Translations under genes and position numbers: made by a program
DNA from: Adiantum capillus-veneris
Lineage: Eukaryota > Streptophyta > Polypodiopsida > Polypodiales > Pteridaceae
Direction: 5' to 3'
DNA: 64,000 nucleotides
Assembly (NCBI GenBank): GCA_014529385.2
Contig: CM043969.1
Coordinates: forward strand, 18,894,446 to 18,958,445
Shown: positions 21,256 through 31,929 of the stretch, one piece after another
Position numbering within the stretch: the first letter of the stretch is position 1
Layout: every line of letters starts with the position of its first letter
Notes under the pieces: generated by a model
What the model saw: the letters and a program-made list of their open reading frames with translations, nothing else
Told to the model about the DNA's origin: nothing
Database searches by the model: none

Positions 21256-22352
21256 CCCCTATGTTCGCAAATTGATCTCACAAAAATGCTCACTTTAATT
21301 CTCTTAATTCCTCTATTCTCAAAGTTCATAGGCCATTCCCATTACAACATTCCTTGACCATGCATTTCTTTGCGTGGAACTCGGTGTCAACCAGCTTTGA
21401 ACACAAAATGGATTCCCACAAACTACTTGTGTGATGCCATACTACCTGGTTTGTAGAGCAGTGATTTGCATCATTATTGCTACAACACACAGAACATCTG
21501 CAGCAGGTATGAGCTTTTCAATCTTATTTTTTCGCATGTGATTGAAAGCCTCCTTGAGGAATAACATCTGCAGATGATACACACAGAAACAAGTATACCG
21601 TTCTTAGCTTTCAAACAAAGAATGGCTTCAAGGACTCAAAAGACCTAAGAGACACGTCAATTGTGGGGTGCATTTGTTTGAATATCTTGTTCAGTTCCAC
21701 CTGAGATACAAAAACAATGTAGATTAGAATTATTGAAGATGACATAGAGATGCAAGATTCAAAATTTACAATAACCAGACCCAAAAGTTGATAGTAAAGT
21801 ACAAAATTTAAAACTGAGAATTCAGCACAGTATCAGCCTCAGAGACTTGACTCTGTACCGACAAATTTCAAAACTTTCATTGAAGACTCTATCTAGTATC
21901 TATGTTCCCTCCCAAATATGACTTTGAGTAGCTCTACTTCCCTCTCAAAACTTCTTTCCTTTTTCATATTTGCGCTAACCTTTTGGTGTATTCTAGTGCA
22001 CACCATGACTACTTCCTGAAGGCCTAGCACTACCATTGACTTTGCTAGCATTGTTAACAGTTATACTATAGATGATCAAGCATGGATACCATCTCAAATA
22101 GTTGGGTTCTACTGCAAACTAGGAGGAGGAAGAGGAGGCAGCACAATGATTTTGTGGAGGCTTTCTAGGGACAAGTTAAAGAGTTTAAAGTGTGTGCACA
22201 AAGCAAGCGAGTGAAAGAGATCCTCATACAGCATGCTTTCCAACATGCAAACTCAAGGTTGCAAACATCTCCTCCAAGTTTTCTATGGCATCGACCCAAC
22301 TGTAAGTTATTTTGAGCATTTCACTTAGTGCATGATTATATTCAAAGGTTAA
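21256..22352. other. Spacer, no gene seen
   Basis: There are no long frames, no clear repeats and no LTR ends. On either strand I find only short open stretches without motifs. Confidence 0.5.
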
Positions 22353-23033
22353 GTGGTGGTCATCTGTGCTATGTTTCAAATATTTATCCATCGAATTAAG
22401 ATGGATTGGCAACCAGTTGAGAGCATAGTTGCGAATTTTGATGCTTTCCATGCATTTATTGGTGAGCAAATGTACCGAGGAAGACAACACAAGGAACTTA
22501 CAGATAATGGAATATTCTTTTACGATATGTCATATTTAGAACCGAGAACTTCCTTTGGTTGGGGTCGTGTAGCTCCTTTGTCACTTCCATCCTTTGATAG
22601 CAAGTATTCGTCTCTGCCAGCTTTGCAAAAGAGTGAAATCTTGAGGAAAAGGTTGTTTCAGGATATACAAAATTCCCTCAAGTATTCAATTGCCACAAAA
22701 ATAGTTCGGCTCACACTATTTATGCCTCTTGAAGTGTTTGTAGATTTTTGCTTTGATGAGAAAATAAGAACTACCACAACAATGTTCATTTGCAAGTCTA
22801 CGAGCTGTTTGGATGTTTTAGATGATAATTGGGATAGGAAACAGTCACAGGGCAAAATCTTTATTTTGCAAAAGAAGTACATAATTTGCAAGTTCATTAT
22901 AAGCTCTCAAAATCTCATAGTGTCGTTTTACTATTTTAGATATCATCTTCTTAGTGGGCAGCTTATTCCACTCAACCAAGATACAGAGTCTAGCCTCGAG
23001 AACAAGCCTTTATCAATGGAGCTCTACTTTTGA
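22353..23033 (+). CDS. Unidentified 226-codon ORF
   Basis: The frame includes a compact, protein-like segment (DAFHAFIGEQMYRG, ELTDNGIFFYDMSYLEPR, GWGRVAPLSLPSFD, LQKSEILRKRLFQDI) in about codons 18-110. The later part (codons 150-226) is rich in Ile, Phe and Lys and may be intron read-through, since a donor-like GTACATAATT is present at about 22877. No domain is recognised and no copy exists elsewhere in the window. It could be an exon of a further transposon gene. Confidence 0.35.
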   Translation: MVVICAMFQIFIHRIKMDWQPVESIVANFDAFHAFIGEQMYRGRQHKELTDNGIFFYDMSYLEPRTSFGWGRVAPLSLPSFDSKYSSLPALQKSEILRKRLFQDIQNSLKYSIATKIVRLTLFMPLEVFVDFCFDEKIRTTTTMFICKSTSCLDVLDDNWDRKQSQGKIFILQKKYIICKFIISSQNLIVSFYYFRYHLLSGQLIPLNQDTESSLENKPLSMELYF

Positions 23034-23498
23034 GACAGCCTACTTATTGTGATGGAGACAATGTCAAGCACAACTCTTGCACAGCTCAGGGTAGATCTTA
23101 CATGTGAAGAACTTCCACTTTTGCGAAATTGTATGCATTTAGTCTCAACAATAAAAAGGTGCTTACTAAATGGATGAATTTTAATTGTCTTTAATACATT
23201 AAGACATAGAATCTAACTCTTTCTTCTTCTCAGATTCCAAGACGCAAGGAGAAAACAACATTGTGCAAGGAGTCACTCTCAAATACACTTCACTGAATTG
23301 CTTCCACCGGAAGCTAGGTCACATACCTTGTGCATGCAATGAGCTTTGATGCCATGCAACCATGATGTACTCTTCAAAATGACTAATACAGAGACATTTT
23401 GTGCCGCTCAAACAATGTTTAAAAAATGTACAATTTTCATTGTCTGAAAAGTTTACAAATTGTGTTGTTTCTGTCAAGATGTATACAAAGAGAGGTAG
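23034..23498. other. Spacer, no gene seen
   Basis: Short AT-rich DNA without a convincing frame. It follows the ORF at 22353-23033 and precedes the RGRGQ-repeat gene on the other strand. Confidence 0.4.
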
Positions 23499-24060
23499 TT
23501 AATGCTCCCTTCCCTTGCTACTGCTCCCTTGTCCTCTCCCCCGGTTGGTGCCACTGGTCCCCTGTCCTCTCCCCCGATTGCTGCCACTGCTCCCCTGGCC
23601 TCTCCTCCGGTTGCTGCCACTGCTCCCCTGTCCTCTTCCCTGATTCCTGCTACTTCTGCCTCGGGGGATGCTGGTCTCGGGCATCCTTTTGTGTCGTTCA
23701 AAATCATGGGCCTCTTCCATGGCTTCCCATGCATCTTGCACCTATGAAGCTTCCCTCTATTCTTGCTCTTGGTGCTGACGTGTAGCCCATTCCTCTACTT
23801 CTACGGCGTTCGCATAATATTGATTTATTGCTTCTTGCATATTTCAAACCTCCTCTTGAGTCTGATTGTAGTGCTACGTCATTTCATCAATGCGAGTCTA
23901 TTCGAACTCCTTAACTCTCGCCCCTTCCTCTCTTGTAAGTCTATTTACCAAGATTATAATATGCTAGATGGCCATTACAAGAAAAATGTCGCACATCGTT
24001 GGGGGTGTAGTTATGTAATTGAAGTTCCTGTAGAAGCGTGATGATAGGAAAGTAAGTAAA
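23499..24060 (-). pseudogene. Coiled-coil protein with RGRGQGSSGSN repeats
   Basis: On the minus strand, read through two stops in one frame, the sequence gives a Gln/Glu-rich helix (NMQEAINQYYANAVEVEEW, then VQDAWEAMEEAHDFERHK) followed by repeats of G.GQGSSGSNR. The repeats come from a 33-bp minisatellite (CCACTG at 23551, 23584 and 23617, 11 codons per unit). The composition suggests a nucleic-acid-binding tail. The last 80 codons (23499-23741) are open. No family is recognised. Confidence 0.4.
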
Positions 24061-24786
24061 GATGTTGCTTCTTTTAATACAAACATAGCAGCAAACAAAC
24101 AATGGAACAACACGATTACTTACGTTTGGTACATCCAAAATTTGACAAAGGAGCAACAAGGCATTCAAACAAGTTTACTAGCCACAGCTATAGTCATCAA
24201 CCTGCGTGGGCACGGTGACCCGTTCGTGCTGGATGGTAGTCCCTAGATCATGTTCTAACAAAACATGCTCTACACAACATACAAGTTTTTTTGCGGCACT
24301 ACATACTACATACGTAACCACACATTACAAAGACATACTACTTTCAAATGTACCCAGATGTACCTTACAGTTTTTACACGACCGTGAAACAACCTGCTTT
24401 GCCCGGAGTTTGTGTACTAGACAATCTTATCTTCAATGTCAAATAACAACAGACTCCAATGATCACTACACTAAAACCATCAAAGATGAGGAGAAAGATC
24501 CTAAATCCAACATGGTTTTTACAAGGAAAGAAGAAACTCACCATTGATTGTATGCAGTGAGACCAGAAAACGTGCTAGATCAAGATTGACTCTGCTAAAC
24601 CAGCCCATCAAAGCCAAAAAGAAAACTCCGTTGTTCTGCAGCATAGGCAAGATCAGTGGATCTATTACGTATATTTTTGTTATGAACCTCAGAGGGTAGA
24701 ATCGAGATAGCATGCCTAACATGAATCAATGGCAGAGATTAGACTTAAGATATTTCAGCGGGCTGCTCACTGCCACAAACCCATGA
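24061..24786. other. Spacer, no gene seen
   Basis: A frame at 24206-24547 on the plus strand has no motif and looks like chance. There are no repeats of note. Confidence 0.4.
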
Positions 24787-25215
24787 GTCAATACCGAGCA
24801 ATTGGGGCAGCTATCAAATTCCATAAGCCACTAGCTCGCTGGGTATTGACCCATGTCTTAGCGGTAGTGAGACATCTAATGAACCACGCTTGACTTATAA
24901 AGAGAAACTTGAGATGTAACACATAGCAACGTTGACGACTACCGCAAAGACATGGGTCAATACCGAGCGAGTGATATCACTATCCAATTCCATAAGCCAC
25001 TGACTTGCTTGCTATTGACCCATGTCTTAGCGGTAGTGAGCCATCTAATGAACCAAGCATGACTTATAAAGAAAATCTTGAGACGTAACACATAGCAACA
25101 TTGACGACTGAATCTAAGACATGGGTCAATACCAAGTGAGTGGTATAACTATCCAATTCCATAAGCCACTAACTCGCTTGGATTGACCCATGTCTTAGCG
25201 AAAGTGAGCCATTTA
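24780..25215. repeat. Array I: 169-bp tandem repeats, each with a long inverted repeat
   Basis: GTCAATACC recurs at 24787, 24956 and 25125, an exact period of 169. Inside each unit AGACATGGGTCAATACCGAG is mirrored about 55 bases later by its complement (GCTATTGACCCATGTCTTA), so each unit can fold into a hairpin. The core GTCAATACCGAGCGAG is close to that of arrays II and III. The end of the array runs into the 3' tail of the H3-like gene. Confidence 0.9.
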
Positions 25216-25231
25216 ATGAACCAAGTGTGAC

Positions 25232-25792
25232 TTAAAAAGAGCTTGAGAAGTACCACAAAGCAATGTTGACGACCGTATCCGTTGCGTTGGAGTTGGAGTT
25301 GGAGAAACTGTGCATGCACAGGAAGTCTTCTTGATCAAGGTTGAAAATGGAGGCCTCCTCTGACCTTCCAAGCAGCAGTATCTGTGCATGTAGAGGCATT
25401 GCGTTGATCAGAACTTGCAACTCCACTTCGTTCTCTTCTTCGCTGATTTTCTCTAAAACAATCAACTTCTCGTTGCATGGACCTTGTGAAGCAAAGCCTT
25501 TCCCTTGCCTTTCTTGAGCTTTATCGATAACTGCCTTATTCTCCTCCCTTAACGGCACAGGCTCCTCCCTAACAGGCTCCTCCCTAATAGGCACAGGCTC
25601 CTCCCTTACAGGCACAGACTCCGGATCCTCCATGCCTTACTCATTTTTCTTCATAACTGGTACCTCCATAATTGTCTCTGTTTCTTCAATGACCGCCTCA
25701 GGGTCCACCCTGGCCTATTCATGCCCCTCATTTCTCTCGACTTGTGATCGTGTCCTTCTGCTGTATAATCCAGGCCTAGAAGGCTCTGTCTG
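25232..25792 (-). pseudogene. In-frame acidic extension behind the H3-like gene
   Basis: The 53 codons after the H3-like stop and the 133-codon open stretch 25232-25633 are in the same frame as the H3-like domain. They are interrupted only by TGA (25793-25795), TAG (about 25688) and TAA (about 25634). The segment holds DPEAVIEETETIMEVPV, then a PVREEPVPIREEP repeat (about 25560-25620) and a Gln/Glu-rich helix. This suggests that one longer protein, an H3-like domain plus an acidic tail, once existed. The end of the frame is uncertain. Confidence 0.5.
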
Positions 25793-26230
25793 TCATGCAC
25801 GAGGATGGAAAGGGGGGATGTTAACAATATCCATGGTTCTACTATCCTGGATAGGTACTACCTGAAGCAACCCATCGTAGCGGAAGTGCAACCTCCGAAG
25901 AGTGTCAAAATCCCACGGCATGATAGTAACACGGTGTGCATGTGTAGCCAGGATATATCCATCGCTAAAGAATTCAACAAGGTAGTCTTCTGTAATTTCT
26001 TGCAGGTAGAGAAGTGCACTTCTTGCCCATCGCATGTCCACTTTCCAATGCTTGCAAATCTCTTGCACTACTCGTTGTAAAGGAAGACGTGGAATGGCCG
26101 ATTGCATGTGTCGTTCGATCCTTTGCAGCTCTTGCAGGACACCTCTGTGCACCTCATATTGGTGTCTTCTTGCTTGAGCATTCAAAGAGTCACTTGTTGC
26201 CCTTCTAGGCGTGGCCTTTGCACGAGGCAT
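25793..26230 (-). CDS. Histone H3-like protein (divergent histone fold)
   Basis: The ATG at 26228-26230 (MPRAKATPRRAT) gives 145 codons. An in-frame ATG five codons upstream is also open. The N-terminal tail is basic and resembles an H3 tail. The segment HRGVLQELQRIERHM corresponds to the H3 alpha-N helix. RLPLQRVVQEIC matches the conserved RKLPFQRLVREIA. A helix follows (SALLYLQEITEDYLVEFF, as in the H3 LQEA.EAYLV.LFED), and then THAHRVTIMP, matching IHAKRVTIMP, and DFDTLRRL for the last helix. About 30 unrelated residues end the frame. Divergence is high, but the three helices and loop 2 align without gaps by eye. The open frame is intact. It lies between hairpin arrays I and II. Confidence 0.85.
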   Translation of the reverse strand: MPRAKATPRRATSDSLNAQARRHQYEVHRGVLQELQRIERHMQSAIPRLPLQRVVQEICKHWKVDMRWARSALLYLQEITEDYLVEFFSDGYILATHAHRVTIMPWDFDTLRRLHFRYDGLLQVVPIQDSRTMDIVNIPPFHPRA

Positions 26231-26245
26231 CTCTACAAATAGCAT

Positions 26246-26339
26246 AACAGAAAACTACATGTCATTTGTTGCACAAGGGACTTAAGATTTCTAGGGTCAG
26301 CACAAAGCGAAGAAGTACACCAAATACGGTTGTATTGCC
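26246..26339. other. Presumed promoter/leader side of the H3-like gene
   Basis: The stretch upstream of the H3-like start is AT-rich, with no clear TATA box in the first 90 bases. Array II follows at once. Confidence 0.3.
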
Positions 26340-26810
26340 TCTACTCGCCTGGTACTGACCTCAGAAAAGTATAATAGCAGACATCATTTATAAAGACGAT
26401 GGTTAGTACCAAGCCAACAGGTGCAACAAATAGAGTTTGCCTTCCCTTTTTCCCTTGATATTGACCTCAGAAAAGTATAATAGCAAACATCATCTATAAA
26501 GACGATGGTCACAGGTGCAACGAGCAGAGTTTGCCTTCCCTTATTCACTTTGTACTGACCTCAGAAAATTATAATAGCAAACATCATTAATAAAGATGAT
26601 GGTCAGTACCAATCAAACAGGTTTACGGATGGTCAGTACCAAGCGAACAAGTGCAACAATCAGATTTTTCCTTCCCTTATTCGCTTTGTACTGACCTCAG
26701 AAAAGTATAATAGCAAACATCATTAATAAAGACGATGGTCAGTACCAAGCGAATAGGTGCAAAGAACAAAGTTTTCCTTCCCTTATTTTCTTGGTTCTGA
26801 CCTCAAAAAA
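26340..26810. repeat. Array II: hairpin tandem repeats, core GGTCAGTACCAAGCGAA
   Basis: The word (T)NYTGACCTCA begins at 26353, 26459, 26553, 26689 and 26795 (spacing 106, 94, 136, 106). In most units a left arm TTCGCTTTGTACTGACC is mirrored by GGTCAGTACCAAGCGAA about 50-60 bases on, across a middle of AAAGTATAATAGCAAACATCAT. This makes a hairpin with 16-17 bp arms. The array lies upstream of the H3-like gene. The core is shared with arrays I and III. Confidence 0.9.
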
Positions 26811-27040
26811 TACAAGTGCACAAAGGTGTAGTAGCATACCTCTTCACCGTGTGTAGAGTTCTGCGTGCTGCAGAACAGGAGTAAGAGGAGGATGCGCAAA
26901 AAGGAGGAGCACTAGAGAGTAAGAGGAGATGCACAAAAAAGGGTTGGGAGCACAAAAGAGATGGTTTGCTTACTGCGTAGCATCAACGGGGGTAGAGTTT
27001 AAACGCTGGGCAGTAGAGGATGCGAAAAGAGGTAGAAGAG
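26811..27040. other. Spacer with short hairpin
   Basis: A short inverted repeat GTTCTGC...GCAGAAC lies at about 26857-26875. Purine-rich words (AGGAGGA) are frequent. No gene is seen. Confidence 0.45.
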
Positions 27041-27055
27041 CGCTCAAGCTTTTAC

Positions 27056-27110
27056 TGTTTTCTCACTGCATGAGAAAACAGATGAGCGCTCACTGCATGA
27101 GCGCTCATCT
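27056..27110. repeat. Two adjacent perfect hairpins with the same loop
   Basis: The first hairpin is TGTTTTCTCA / CTGCA / TGAGAAAACA (27056-27080). The second is AGATGAGCGCTCA / CTGCA / TGAGCGCTCATCT (27080-27110). The arms are perfect over 10 and 13 bp. The loop CTGCA is identical and the two hairpins share one base. The sequence is on the border between array II and the duplicated 27.3-27.7 kb region. Confidence 0.95.
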
Positions 27111-27796
<686 letters not shown>

Positions 27797-28021
27797 CCTG
27801 TGTGTTGTTAACTGTGTGCGCACCGAAGCCACTACGTCACGGGGTTAGAGCGCAAGGGGAACAACACTCCAAGGGCCAAGAGTGGTCGTTAGGGTAAGAT
27901 TAAAAGTCTCGCACCGCATGGTTGGAATAATTACTCCTTATGTGACCATGCTTGAGTTGTTATTCAATGCTATGTTTGGGCATATTAGTGAGTGAGTAGG
28001 CCTATACATCTTTTACTGATA

Positions 28022-28697
28022 ACATTAAATGCTCTAGTCCAATCCACCTGTTCCGAATGGACGTGGGTACAACGTAAATTCAACTTGGGTTAGAACCAAG
28101 AGAATAGGGTCCTTTGGAGATTATTGGGGCCCTTATTCGCCTGGTTCTGACTCTAGTCACGTAACCTATTATGACATTAGCACATGGGACAGAATAAAGC
28201 AAATAGAGACCTTGAGGGATACTCTAGGCCCAATATTTGCTTGGTTATGACACCAAATACAGACCAATTTTGAATAGTAGTTTTGGCTTGCTTTTTCTTT
28301 CAAACATGGGGATCATAGTCCTGGAGACAGACGATGTGGGCAAGGATACATAGCATTTACTAATAGAATTAAATGCTCTGTACCAATCCACCTATTTCCA
28401 ATGGACGTGGATACAACTTAAATTCAACATGGGTCAGAACCAATCAAATAGGGCCCTTCAGAGATTCTTGGGGCCCATATTTGCCTAGTTCTGACTCTAG
28501 TGATGTCACCTATTATGACATTAGCGCACGAGACAGAACCAAGCGAATAGAGACCTTGAGGGATACTCCAAGCTCAATATTCACTTGGTTATGACACCAA
28601 ATATAGACCAATTTTGAATAGTAGTTTTGGATTGCTTTTTCTTTCAGTCATGGGGATCATAGTCCTGGAGACAGAAGATGTGCGCGAGGATACATGT
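28022..28697. repeat. Array III: two 344-bp repeats, two hairpins each
   Basis: AAATGCTCT begins at 28027 and again at 28371 (period 344). Each unit has a hairpin GGGTCAGAACCAA.C.AATAGGG mirrored by CCC.TATT.GCCT.GTTCTGACTC, and a second one formed by GGGACAGAA..AAGC.AATAG and its mirror (AATATT..CTTGGTTATGAC). The core GTCAGAACCAAGCGAAT is close to those of arrays I and II. The downstream neighbour is the intron-containing gene at 28.8 kb. Confidence 0.88.
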
Positions 28698-28837
28698 GAA
28701 GAAAAATTATCCACATTCTTAATCAATGCCCATGCTCATCACCGTGCACCAGATCTATCAGGAATGTTTAATGCAGAGTTTTCTATATAGAGGATCATAG
28801 ATTTCTCATTTGAGTACTTACAAACCCATTGCAACAG

Positions 28838-30415
28838 TATGAGGCAGTCATTTGTGAAAATTCCATGACAATTGATGGCATGAGATATGTGCACCCAGCC
28901 GACCTTGACCCTGACAAGAGTGCGGCAAGGAGACTAAATTGCTGTCTAGAAAAGTGTCCCTCCAATGCACTGTTCGTACAGAGACAGGTGTATGAAGCAC
29001 TTAAAAAAGTGTTGCTTAGTGGAATTCTACCACGGGTTTGTTTGTTACTTGTACTTGCAGACGGACGGTGAGTCATAGACTTCCCAGTCAACAAATTTCG
29101 GTAGTTGTCCATCGGCACCGGAGGAAGAGGTAGAGGATGTGGAGGTGCAATTTGACCCAGAAGAAGAGCGAGTAGAGCTTTTAAAGGAAACATTTGATGC
29201 GGCCTTAACTCTTGCTTCTCTTGCGGATGCAACATTAGGGTGCAAGCAAGAAAGCCCATATAAGGAAGTGACTTTGCCTCTAAATTGTGCTCCCAGCTTT
29301 GCTATGGCGGGTGACACCCACTACGTTCTGCTCACATATATCATCCATGAGCTGAATATACGGGAGGACTACTGCCTAGCTGCAATTGCAAATTTTTGTG
29401 AGGTAGACATGGGATTTGTGGATGATGATGGAGTGGACCAATATCTTATTACTGACAGAGCTGTCCACAATTCACAGTTCACTTCAGAGTGGAAACTGAT
29501 CAAAGATACATTGAGTGAAGTGAAGTTCAGAGAGGCCAATTTGCCAACAGATGAGCATTTTTAATCCACAACAAAACAACTCGGCTTGGAAAACATGGGT
29601 AGGCCCATGGCACCCAGAGCTTAGGTAATGAATAGTCAGTCTATTAACTCGTGGGGAAGGTCGATGCTGGAAATGGACGAGAATCAGATGGTAATTTTTA
29701 AAGGCATTCAAATGGTATTAGAGATGGCCCAGTGATAAAATATCATGATCAATCTTTTTGTTGATAGGTACTAGTGTATGACAATAGTTTCCTTAGAAGA
29801 GCGGGAGGCTTACGGCCAAGGGCTTTTCACTGGAGTACAAGGCAAGGATGCAGAGTTGTCTCACTACATCGGGCGTTTCAACCACAAAAAGGTTTGTAGA
29901 AACAATTCAAGTACTTGGCAATTGTACTCATCTCACTTACGGCCCATAAATGTTTTACTATTGTTTTGTAGATCATAATATACCACAAGGAATACTCCGA
30001 GGACAATGCAAAGTTCCCCCTATTTGCAATGAAAGTTATTACAAGATTGTGTGGTAGGAATCCCCTCCCAATAAATGCAGAAAGATTAATTTTGATTGAG
30101 AAATAGTTTGCTCTACGCATCTTTGGCATTGGGTATGGGTGCCAAGCACTCAGAGCCCCCTATTTCATGTCCTACACAGCTCAAGCTCTGGTTGCAGGGG
30201 TTGAAGACTCAACGAGCTTAGATCCATACAACAAGTGGCTGTTTTTTAGGGAAAGAAGATGCATGATGCCCATGGGGATGCTGCCATCAATAGAGGAACG
30301 AGATCATCTACAGAGCTTTCACATTGAAGAGGTACAAAGTGAGGAAAAAGGAGGTGTATCGAAGAGGATAAAAACAACGGGCTCAGGTCCATCTTCTCCC
30401 GCTCCTGACTCGTGA
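28838..30415 (+). pseudogene. Unidentified gene with GT-AG introns
   Basis: I read exons at about 28838-28987, 29061-29564, 29778-29891 and 29972-30415. The exon edges fit: CAACAG before the first, intron 28988-29060 (73 bases, GT..AG) and intron 29892-29971 (80 bases, GT..AG), both leaving the frame in phase 0. The product includes PADLDPDKSAARRLN, then an acidic stretch (PEEEVEDVEVQFDPEEE), a helical domain with TYIIHELNIREDYCLAAI, EREAYGQGLFTGVQGKDAE, and in the last exon VITRLCGRNPLPINAERL and a Lys/Glu-rich tail. In-frame TAG codons are at about 29076 and at 30104-30106. No known family is recognised. It runs toward TLP copy 2, which is on the opposite strand. Confidence 0.5.
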
Positions 30416-30568
30416 TTGTCGCCACCTCGCATGGCACTCCCCCGTAGTTGAATTTTCCCAAGCCATATGTTTCTTCTCTTTGCCGATGTGTTGTAAATAC
30501 CGTGTAATTTTTGAACTCTTAAGAAGCTCCTTCTACCTTGCTCTATGTATTAATCGTCTATAACTTAC

Positions 30569-31929
30569 CTGAAATGATCCTAGAGTTAGAATGTTGTTTC
30601 TGGATTGCACGCTAAAGTATCATGGATCCTCTTTCGTTATTGATGGATCCAGAGCTCTGTTCATGAGGGTAATGGTGACTCTCTCCAGCTTCTTGTTCTT
30701 CAGGACCTCGCACTCGTCGAGCTTCAAAACAAACTTGAGAACCCCACCGCACTCCTCTTGGCTGATGTCAAAGAAGTGAACTGCATACCTTTGCCATGCT
30801 TCAAGATCAATGAAGAGGTTGTTGTGCTCATTAAAATGTACCTCTCTGCCACCCTTGCCTAAGAACGTTGCTTCAATATGGAATGGTGACCCAAGTTTAT
30901 CAAACACCTCATCATTTACGTGCCTTTACATGTGATGGCTTTGGCAGCAATGATCCTCTCTGTAGTTTATTTTGAGAATTTTTAGCTAATGCTTTGAAAA
31001 GTTCCCTGTATCCCATCTACAAGATGCCACTCTCATCAAGTATTGCTTGCACTTCCATTGGTTCCAATTGATTCTCGTTCATAAAGGAGGTACGAAGCCT
31101 CCCTTTCAACTTACAAAAATTTTTCTGAGGTATTATCTCTTCAACTACTTCTTTTGGAACTAGATGGTTGTAATGCACTCCGGCATTGAAGCCTACACCG
31201 TTTGAGTTTGGATACAGTAAAGACCTGTCAAAAAAGCACCATGCGTTATAATCATGCATAGGAAAGTGTATCTATTTCTTAGTGAAGCACATTGAAGATA
31301 CAAAAGCAGAAACAAACTTCGAGTTACCTTAAAGCTCGTATTCATTTTTTCAGGCCACCACTACCAATCTTCATGTTCTCAATGTTGCACAGATATCGTT
31401 TTTTTTTTTACTACCAAGCACGGTGTCTTTCTCACGCAAACTTGTGATCTTCTTCTCAAGGCCTTGGATTGTCTCTTTGTTTGATGAAATCTTTCAAGAG
31501 CATGCTTCATTAAATTTCTTCAGCTACATGTTCTCCATCGCCAAGAGGTTTCTTTGCCTTTCCGCATTCAATCCTTCTCATTTTCAAATGTTTGGTGTAT
31601 CCCAATAGCCCATCCTTGCCATCACCTGTGCAATGTAAGAGGTTAGTGATATTAGCAAAGGGAGGTGGCGCATTTGTCGTAGGATCCTTTGGATAAATAG
31701 ACCCATCGGTCCACAAATCCAAATGATGTTCCTTGTTTGTCCTTCTAAGTTCTTTCTCTCGTTGAGATAAGAAAGACTCCCTCTTACGTTTCTGCAATGG
31801 TGCGTACTCTTGCAATACATCAACATGAAGATGATGTGTGTTGTTTCTTCGGGTAAGTGTTAAAGATGAAGGGGTCGAGGCTTGCAAGTTCAAATTGGTG
31901 TTTTCATCAAAAAAATAAGTGTTCTCCAT
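30569..31929 (-). pseudogene. TLP copy 2: unclassified transposon-type gene, N-terminal half
   Basis: The likely start is the ATG at 31927-31929 (MENTYFFDEN). The N-terminal part has DLWTDGSIYPKDP and DGKDGLLG, parallel to copy 1 (DIWVDGHLYPYDP and GLLG). A coiled coil follows (31430-31520). An intron with GT..AG ends lies at 31225-31327 (103 bases). Then come the segments VEVVEEIIPQ-like and MEVQAILDESGI (31030-31090), and NLFIDLEAWQRYAVHFFDI plus KKLERVTITLMNRAL (30640-30820), parallel to copy 1 near 15300 and 15150. The exon ends at a donor GTAAGT (30567-30568). The C-terminal part is not found downstream. Stops near 31010 and 31490 mark decay. Confidence 0.6.

Noticed and set aside
22224-22490. 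88-codon minus-strand frame opposite the 226-codon ORF
   Set aside because: It looks partly protein-like, but the plus-strand frame is longer and continues with better composition; only one of them can be real and I could not prove either.
24206-24547. 113-codon plus-strand frame
   Set aside because: It has no motif, no repeats and a composition like the surrounding spacer.
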